DNA from: Ruminococcus sp. UBA1828
GTDB taxonomy: Bacteria; Bacillota; Clostridia; Oscillospirales; Ruminococcaceae
Length of the DNA stretch: 19,327 bases
Reading direction: 5' to 3'
Assembly: GCA_002338885.1 (NCBI GenBank)
Contig: DDJI01000074.1
Span: 35,453-54,779, forward strand
The position numbers and the translations under genes are program-made. Positions 14,578 through 19,327 of the stretch are shown in pieces. A model generated the notes under the pieces. It was not told the DNA's origin. It did not search any database and was given only the letters and a program-made list of their open reading frames with translations. How positions within the stretch are numbered: position 1 is the first letter of the stretch; every line of letters begins with the position of its first letter.

Positions 14578-15813
14578 TTATTCTTTATACGTCTCTGCCT
14601 TAGAGCAAAGTTTTATATCCACAAGCGCGTCAACCTCTATTCCGCTCGGCGTATACTCCTCAGAGAACACGCGCCCCTCTTCACGTATTTTGGACAAGAA
14701 TCCCGCGTCGCCGAACGGTATCATCAAGCGCATTCTCCTGGCGGTTTCGGGGAGGGCTTTTTGCAAAGCTTCAAGCAGCTCGTCAAAGCCCGTGCCGTCT
14801 TTTGCGCTGATGCAAACCGCGCCGTCGGGATGGGATGCATCGGGAGGCAGCAGGTCGCACTTATTTAAAACAGTGACCACGGGTATCCCGTCGCAGCCAA
14901 GCTCGCTCAAAAGCTGCTGTGTGACCTTCTTTTCAAGGTCGTAATACTCGCTTGAGGCGTCCATTATGTGAAGTATGACGTCCGCGCTTGCCGCCTCTTC
15001 AAGCGTCGATTTGAACGCCTCTACAAGCTGGTGAGGCAGTCTTGAAATCAGGCCGACGGTGTCTATGAGCATGACGCTCCGTCCGTCCGGCAGAAGTATC
15101 GCGCGGGACGTGGTCTCAAGCGTTGCAAAGAGTTTGTTCTCTGCGAGAACGCCCGCATCTGTGAGCGCGTTTAAAAGCGTGGACTTGCCGACGTTTGTAT
15201 ACCCCACTATTGCAGCGCACAGGACGCCGTCCTTTTTGCGGCGGCGGTGCATAAGCTCTCTGCGTGCGGTTATTTCCTTCAGCTCCGCCTCAAGGCAGCT
15301 TATGCGCTGTCTTATGTGGCGGCGGTCGGTCTCGAGCTTTGTCTCTCCGGGGCCTCTCGTGCCTATTCCGGCGCCGAGCCTTGAAAGCTTTATGCCCATG
15401 CCCGCAAGTCTTGGCAGGCGGTACTTATACTGCGCAAGCTCCACCTGAATCTTTCCCTCTCTTGTCACGGCGCGCTGTGCAAATATATCGAGGATTAGCA
15501 TGGTGCGGTCGATGGTGGTTGTGTCGGTGGCGTCCTCGATATTGCGTATTTGAGTGGCTGAAAGCTCGCAGTCAAATATTATCCTGTCTATCTCAAGGCT
15601 TTCGCAAAGCTGCGCCATCTCTTCAAGTCTTCCCGAGCCTATGCAGGTTGCGTTGTCGTAAGACGGGCGCTTTTGTGTAACTACCGCCTCTACGTCTGCT
15701 CCGGCCGTATCGCAAAGCGCCGTCAGCTCATCTATAGATCTTTCCGTGTCATACTCGCCGATGTCCACCGACACGAGCATGACGCGGGGCTTATTTTCGG
15801 TATTCTCCGTCAT
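14578..15813 (-). CDS. hflX: Ribosome-associated GTPase HflX
   Basis: GTPase that binds the 50S subunit and can split stalled 70S ribosomes; homologues protect against stress and some antibiotics. The 411-residue product has the N-terminal HflX domain and the signature KIQVELAQYKYRLPRL with GIGTRGPGETKLE DRR (residues 121-165). A coiled-coil linker follows. The G domain has G1 GYTNVGKST (204-212), G3 DTVG (251-254; followed by Leu where Phe is usual), G4 NKCD (317-320) and SAKDG as G5. A short C-terminal domain follows. AAGGAGGG about ten bases before the ATG fixes the start. It lies downstream of the argC-like gene on the same strand, with a terminator hairpin just before its ribosome-binding site. 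Confidence 0.96.
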   Translation of the reverse strand: MTENTENKPRVMLVSVDIGEYDTERSIDELTALCDTAGADVEAVVTQKRPSYDNATCIGSGRLEEMAQLCESLEIDRIIFDCELSATQIRNIEDATDTTTIDRTMLILDIFAQRAVTREGKIQVELAQYKYRLPRLAGMGIKLSRLGAGIGTRGPGETKLETDRRHIRQRISCLEAELKEITARRELMHRRRKKDGVLCAAIVGYTNVGKSTLLNALTDAGVLAENKLFATLETTSRAILLPDGRSVMLIDTVGLISRLPHQLVEAFKSTLEEAASADVILHIMDASSEYYDLEKKVTQQLLSELGCDGIPVVTVLNKCDLLPPDASHPDGAVCISAKDGTGFDELLEALQKALPETARRMRLMIPFGDAGFLSKIREEGRVFSEEYTPSGIEVDALVDIKLCSKAETYKE

Positions 15814-15839
15814 ATGCCGATTTCCCTCCTTTTAGTCGC

Positions 15840-15877
15840 AAAAAGCTTTCTTACAAAGTGTCGCTTCGTAAGAAAGC
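15840..15877 (-). terminator. Intrinsic terminator between the argC-like gene and hflX
   Basis: On the minus strand, GCTTTCTTAC and GTAAGAAAGC form a perfect ten-pair stem with a 13-base loop, followed by TTTTT at 15844-15840. It starts about 25 bases after the argC-like stop and ends only 26 bases before the hflX ATG, close to its AAGGAGGG. There is little room for a separate hflX promoter after it, so it may act as an attenuator. Confidence 0.85.
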
Positions 15878-15902
15878 ATGCAAACCGGTTTTTTATTGCG
15901 TA

Positions 15903-16850
15903 TCAGATAATGCCCTTAAATTCGTCCGCGCCGAGCATCAGGTTCATGCACTGAACGACGTTAGACGCGCCGCCCTTGCCGAGGTTGTCATATCTTGCGG
16001 CAATCAGGCAGATGTCGTTATCTCCGAACACAAACAGCTCGAGTTTATTTGAGCCTGCCATGCCGTTCGCGTCAAGGAATCCGCCGAGGTCTGTCACTGC
16101 GCTGTCGAAGTCGGCCACCTCTATCAGCGGTTCGCGGTCATACGCCCTTGAAATGTACTCCCATATCTGCTTTGAGTGGAGTCTTTTTGCGAGCGTCCTC
16201 AAATGCAGAGGCACCGTCACGAGCATTCCGTTCGGGAAGTCGTCTATCATGGGCGAGAGTGCGGGCCTGTAGGATATTCCGCAGACGTGCATAAGCTCTT
16301 TTTGCTGCATCATGGTCTGATCCAAAGCGTACTGCCTTGCGCCGCTCAAAGCGGTCGGTCTGTTCGGGTCTTCATACATTGCTATCATCTTTGTTCCGCC
16401 GCTTGAATAGCCGACAACAGAGCTTATCATCAGCGGGTGGTAGGGCGGCATGATTTTTGCCTTCACCAGCGGCATGAGTATCAGCGATGCGCCGACTGCA
16501 AGCGGCGCAGGCGCCGCCACAAGCCTTGAGCTCATAACCCGCCTTCTGTGCTCATACGAAAGCTCCGGCAAGCCGTACGCCCACGTAGGGGCGAGTCTGA
16601 ACGCATTAGAGGTATCTATAATCTTTGTTGCCTTGTTTTCAATCAAAGGCACGGTAAGAGTTGCCGTCTGGGCAGACTGGCACAGCACGACTATATCGGC
16701 GTCGTTCATAAGAGCTATCCTCTGCTCCTCGCTGCACGCAGACTTATCCTTGAGCGCTATCACCTCTAAGTCGTCCCTGCCATCTAACATGGAATCTATA
16801 TTTAAACTTATAGCACCGTAGTGACCGTCTATAAGAACTTTTTTCACCAT
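15903..16850 (-). CDS. ArgC-family protein lacking the catalytic cysteine
   Basis: Homologous along its full length to type-2 N-acetyl-gamma-glutamyl-phosphate reductase, an NADPH enzyme of arginine synthesis. Visible signatures are KVLIDG, IIDTSNAFRLAP, WAYGLPEL, GYSSGGTKMI, FPNGMLVTVPLHL and NLGKGGASNVVQ. The active site, however, is altered. The segment usually reading V-A-N-P-G-C-Y-A is V-A-A-P-A-P-L-A, so the thioester cysteine is Pro116. The usual K-H-V-P-E is M-Q-Q-K-E, so the catalytic histidine is Gln182. The nucleotide loop G-x-x-G-T-T-G reads G-H-Y-G-A-I-S. The frame is intact at 315 residues and a good promoter precedes it, so it is not a decayed gene. I chose the ATG at 16850, nine bases from CAGGG, over the ATG at 16859. 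No other arg genes are nearby. The function is unknown. Confidence 0.82.
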   Translation of the reverse strand: MVKKVLIDGHYGAISLNIDSMLDGRDDLEVIALKDKSACSEEQRIALMNDADIVVLCQSAQTATLTVPLIENKATKIIDTSNAFRLAPTWAYGLPELSYEHRRRVMSSRLVAAPAPLAVGASLILMPLVKAKIMPPYHPLMISSVVGYSSGGTKMIAMYEDPNRPTALSGARQYALDQTMMQQKELMHVCGISYRPALSPMIDDFPNGMLVTVPLHLRTLAKRLHSKQIWEYISRAYDREPLIEVADFDSAVTDLGGFLDANGMAGSNKLELFVFGDNDICLIAARYDNLGKGGASNVVQCMNLMLGADEFKGII

Positions 16851-16921
16851 CACACACATCCCTGCTGTTTTACTTGCCTATTACGCGCATCAGGCGTGAT
16901 CCGATACAATATGACACATTA

Positions 16922-16950
16922 AATATCCCACACTTTTTCCCCTTTGTCAA
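16922..16950 (-). promoter_or_regulatory. Promoter of the argC-like/hflX unit
   Basis: On the minus strand: consensus TTGACA, 17 bases, then GATATT (four of six). The start point would be near 16915, giving a leader of about 65 bases. Confidence 0.65.
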
Positions 16951-16988
16951 TCCCCAAATTCATTAAATAATATTAATTGTCGCACTTT

Positions 16989-17054
16989 CGCGCGATTATA
17001 TGCGCGATTTTAGGCAAAAAAAGCCTTCGCTCGCCGCCATTATGCGCGATTTTT
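16989..17054. repeat. Direct copies of GCGCGATT upstream of the argC-like promoter
   Basis: GCGCGATT occurs three times. Two copies are embedded in a longer direct repeat, TATGCGCGATTTT, at 16999 and 17041. Between them is a small AGGC/GCCT hairpin with an A7 loop. The segment sits between a terminator and a promoter on the same strand. It could be operator-like, but no known site is recognised. Confidence 0.5.
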
Positions 17055-17057
17055 GCG

Positions 17058-17088
17058 AAAAAAGCGCGGACATGAATCATGTCCGCGC
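17058..17088 (-). terminator. Intrinsic terminator of the OB-fold-like lipoprotein gene
   Basis: On the minus strand, GCGCGGACATG and CATGTCCGCGC form an 11-pair stem with a three-base loop, followed by six T (17063-17058). It starts 45 bases after the stop codon. Confidence 0.93.
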
Positions 17089-17132
17089 AGGAAAACCAAG
17101 CAGCAACAGCCGTCTGCTTTAATTTACTGTCC

Positions 17133-17945
17133 TTACTTTACAACGACAGAGGTGATGTGCGGGTTAACACCCTCATACCAGTAGAGGAAGCCCTCCATGT
17201 CGATGACGTCGCCAACCTGAAGGTTCTTAACGGCAGCGTATACATCGGTTGTGTTGTCGCAAAGGTCAGACTCAACCGTGAAGGTGTAGGTCTGTCCGTT
17301 TACGGATGCGTTGAAGTAAAGGTCGTTTCCGTCCGTTCCGGAGCCATCCCAGTTGTAAAGGAATGCAGCGCCGTCGCCGGAATCCTCAACGGTAAGACCG
17401 GTGAAGGTTACGAGTCTGTTCTGATAATCGATAAGCTCGTCTGTGCCGAGGAGCGATGTTACATCCATCGGCTCTGCAACATATGTGTCGCCGTCGTCGA
17501 TTATCTCAAATGTACCGTCCATGATCTCGATTTCTCCGGACCACTCAGACTTATAGCCGGTAACTCTTACCTTTGTGCCGACCTCGATCTTGTCATAGTC
17601 CTCTTCGGTGCAGGCTGCGCTGTATACAAAGTATGCGCCGTCCTCATCCTGAGTGTAAAGGGTTACGGTGTCCTCCCACCATGACTGCTTAGCCTGAACG
17701 TATGCCTCTATGGTAACCTCGGAATCAAGCTCGGCTGCCATATACTCCTCATAGCTCATTACAGTCACTTCGTCCTCGGGAGTCTCCTCCTCGCCGTCAT
17801 CGGCACCAGTTGCATCGCCCTGATCGTCAGTGCCCTGTGTTACGTCGCCGGTATCTTCGGTAGTTCCGCAGCCGGTAAGTGCGACTGCAAACACCATAAC
17901 GAGTGCCAAAATCAATGCTAAATATTTTTTCATTTTAATTGCCAT
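17133..17945 (-). CDS. Lipoprotein with probable OB-fold-like repeats
   Basis: A 270-residue exported lipoprotein of unknown function. The signal peptide ends in LTGC, with lipidated Cys26. A Thr/Asp/Glu/Gly-rich linker (about 28-62) follows. The rest looks like two beta-rich units. One has VTIEAYVQAKQSWW, TLYTQDEDGAYFVY and GTKVRVTGYKSEW (about 78-150). The other has LVTFTGLTVEDSGDG and LQVGDVIDMEGFLYWY (about 175-268). The pattern 'open a barrel, G.k v.v.G' resembles nucleic-acid or ligand-binding OB folds found in secreted proteins, but this is an inference from pattern only. GAGGAGAAAGG before the ATG at 17945 fixes the start. It is flanked by its own promoter and terminator, so it is probably a single-gene unit. 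Confidence 0.75.
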   Translation of the reverse strand: MAIKMKKYLALILALVMVFAVALTGCGTTEDTGDVTQGTDDQGDATGADDGEEETPEDEVTVMSYEEYMAAELDSEVTIEAYVQAKQSWWEDTVTLYTQDEDGAYFVYSAACTEEDYDKIEVGTKVRVTGYKSEWSGEIEIMDGTFEIIDDGDTYVAEPMDVTSLLGTDELIDYQNRLVTFTGLTVEDSGDGAAFLYNWDGSGTDGNDLYFNASVNGQTYTFTVESDLCDNTTDVYAAVKNLQVGDVIDMEGFLYWYEGVNPHITSVVVK

Positions 17946-18021
17946 ACCTTTCTCCTCATCGCAATGAGGTATTTCAAGATGCAAATAAATTTATGTTAGA
18001 AATCAGTTCCAACACCTTGTT

Positions 18022-18050
18022 AGTATACTCAAATTCGCGCCGCAAGTCAA
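18022..18050 (-). promoter_or_regulatory. Promoter of the lipoprotein gene, overlapping the upstream stop codon
   Basis: On the minus strand: TTGACT, 17 bases, TATACT, each five of six to consensus. The TGA inside the -35 hexamer is also the stop codon of the upstream binding-protein gene. The leader is about 70 bases. Confidence 0.75.
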
Positions 18051-19327
18051 TATTTTTTGCGTTTCTTTTCTCTTTTATACAATACAAGAGCGTATAACAG
18101 TATAATTATCCATACTATCGCCAATACAATCAGCAAAATAACCGACGCTGTGGGCAAAGGACCTAAGTCTCTTTTTCCCGTTGCCGAGGCGCCTATCTGG
18201 TCGAGCCGGTAAAGAGAACTTACATCGCTGTAAAGCTCTTGCATGAACTCTTCGTCGATTGTTCCGCCTCGCCGCCCCTCTTTGACGGTGTTTTCTATGA
18301 GCTGTCCGGCGGCGTTTCTGAGTGACGTTGAGCCGTTGAACACGGGCGTCACGAACGTGTTGTCGATATTATCTAAGAGCAGCTTGCACGCCTTTATCTT
18401 CACGTCGTAGTATGTGGAGTTGTCCTCGCCCTCTCTCGAGAGGTAGTCAATGTATTCTTCGGACTCCTGCGCCTTGGTTGTGACGGGGATATATCCCTCG
18501 GTCTGAGAGTAAGCAATTTGAACGTCGTTTGTCAGAAGGTACTGGGCAAACAGCCACGACGCCAAAACCTCCTGCGGGTCGGACTTATTGAATATGCATA
18601 TCGAAGGTCCCTGAGAGATCATATACGGGTTGTCGGGGTCAAACTGCGGTATCTCCATGACGGCGGTTTCAAACTCCACTATTTCGTCCTCGCTTATGTC
18701 GCAAAGCGGAGCATCCGTGCCCATCCATGTAGATCCGGCGGTGGAGTCTATGGCGAATATGCACTGACCGGCGTTGAGGAAGTTTGCGGGGTAGCTTGAA
18801 ATCTTGAAAGTTGAGAACGACCTGTCCGCGCCGTGCTCGCCTATGGTGTACAAAAGCTCCTTTGTGGTGTCGTTAAACAAAAGTATTTCCCCGCTCTCCG
18901 TCGAGTAGCCTGCGTCCTTTTGCTTTAGCATCTGTATCATCATGTTGTCGGTGGACTTGTATATGAAGGGTATCATGACTTTTTGGCCGTTGACGAGGAA
19001 GTTTCCGTCCTCATCCTTTGCCATGGCCGCCTCAGATACCTCCCACACGAAATCCCACGTGAGCGTTTCAGGCAGGGTGTATCCCAGCTTTTCTACGTAC
19101 GTTTTGTTGATGTAGCACGCCTCCGTGGAGCGCATGTAGGGTATGGCGTAATGGCTGCCGTTTATTATGCACTCGTCCAAAAACTTCGGCACAATCTCGT
19201 CATAGCTCACGGAATCAAACTTTACAAGGCTTCCGCCCAGTCCGTAATTCTCGTCCTCAAACAGCGCATCGAGCGGCACAACGACGTTTTCTCCCGTCAG
19301 GTATGTGGCGATGTGGTCGGGGTAGGT
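18047..19327 (-). CDS. ABC-transporter substrate-binding protein with C-terminal membrane helix (5' end outside window)
   Basis: The 3' part (426 codons) of a family-1 extracellular solute-binding protein, probably for sugars or oligosaccharides. The frame is open to the window edge; a GTG at 19279 is internal, because the reading frame continues upstream as TYPDHIATYLTGENVV. Typical features are YAIPYMRSTEACYINKTYVE, LPETLTWDFVWE, FLNAGQCIFAIDSTAG, ISQGPSICIFNK, and ASWLFAQYLLTNDVQIAYSQ with TEGYIPV. Unusually, the protein ends in a hydrophobic helix (ASVILLIVLAIVWIIILLYA) and a basic tail (KREKKRKKY). That suggests anchoring by the C terminus rather than only by an N-terminal lipid. Transporter permease and ATPase genes are not in the window. 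No terminator follows it before the lipoprotein promoter. Confidence 0.85.
   Translation of the reverse strand, partial: TYPDHIATYLTGENVVVPLDALFEDENYGLGGSLVKFDSVSYDEIVPKFLDECIINGSHYAIPYMRSTEACYINKTYVEKLGYTLPETLTWDFVWEVSEAAMAKDEDGNFLVNGQKVMIPFIYKSTDNMMIQMLKQKDAGYSTESGEILLFNDTTKELLYTIGEHGADRSFSTFKISSYPANFLNAGQCIFAIDSTAGSTWMGTDAPLCDISEDEIVEFETAVMEIPQFDPDNPYMISQGPSICIFNKSDPQEVLASWLFAQYLLTNDVQIAYSQTEGYIPVTTKAQESEEYIDYLSREGEDNSTYYDVKIKACKLLLDNIDNTFVTPVFNGSTSLRNAAGQLIENTVKEGRRGGTIDEEFMQELYSDVSSLYRLDQIGASATGKRDLGPLPTASVILLIVLAIVWIIILLYALVLYKREKKRKKY

Noticed and set aside
14015..14944. Long plus-strand open frame (309 codons) crossing the 14-bp array
   Set aside because: It lies antisense to the glycosidase remnant and to the end of hflX, and its middle is only translated tandem repeat.
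17079..17684. Plus-strand open frame opposite the lipoprotein gene
   Set aside because: It begins inside the terminator hairpin, has no ribosome-binding site or recognisable domain, and mirrors the real minus-strand gene.

Overview
The window looks like a chromosomal segment of an anaerobic, endospore-forming Clostridia member, probably a gut or rumen Oscillospirales-type fibre degrader. This is inference from several signs: an alpha/beta-type small acid-soluble spore protein, a clostridial-type ATP synthase operon, lysine synthesis by the DapL route under an L-box riboswitch, xylan-active glycosidases, lipobox signal peptides, and Gram-positive promoters and Shine-Dalgarno sites. Base composition is near 50% GC, with strong G+C-rich terminators.

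Region 1 (1-2414, minus strand) is the promoter-proximal part of an F-type ATP synthase operon, atpI-atpB-atpE-atpF-atpH, with atpH cut by the window edge. The c subunit carries sodium-type ligand residues plus a second membrane carboxylate. Region 2 (2510-3981) is a monocistronic exported GH10 xylanase lipoprotein with its own promoter and terminator. Region 3 (4116-8784) is a complete regulated lysine unit: a consensus promoter, a lysine riboswitch with a terminator/antiterminator switch, dapA-lysA-dapF-dapL, and a terminator. Region 4 (8817-11106) holds a signal-less GH43-type glycosidase with an Ig-like domain and a cysteine cluster, then a spore-protein gene. Region 5 (11149-13445) has an orphan consensus promoter, then a VanY-type D,D-carboxypeptidase gene and an Mrp/NBP35 Fe-S carrier ATPase gene, probably cotranscribed.

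Region 6 (13485-14570) is a scar-like interval. It contains a decayed chimera of a GH29 fucosidase fragment and a GH43 C-terminal domain, a hexamer tract at its 5' end, an inverted repeat, and six perfect tandem copies of a 14-bp unit. Region 7 (14578-16950, minus strand) holds an ArgC-family protein that lacks the catalytic cysteine, followed by hflX, with an intrinsic terminator lying between them just upstream of the hflX ribosome-binding site. Region 8 (17058-19327, minus strand) has a lipoprotein with probable OB-fold-like repeats. It also has the 3' part of an ABC-transporter sugar-binding protein that, unusually, ends in a membrane helix and basic tail.

No CRISPR array, IS element, tRNA, rRNA or phage gene was seen. 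The items most worth follow-up are the ArgC homologue without catalytic residues, the terminator in front of hflX, the two-carboxylate c-ring and the rearranged repeat-rich glycosidase locus.
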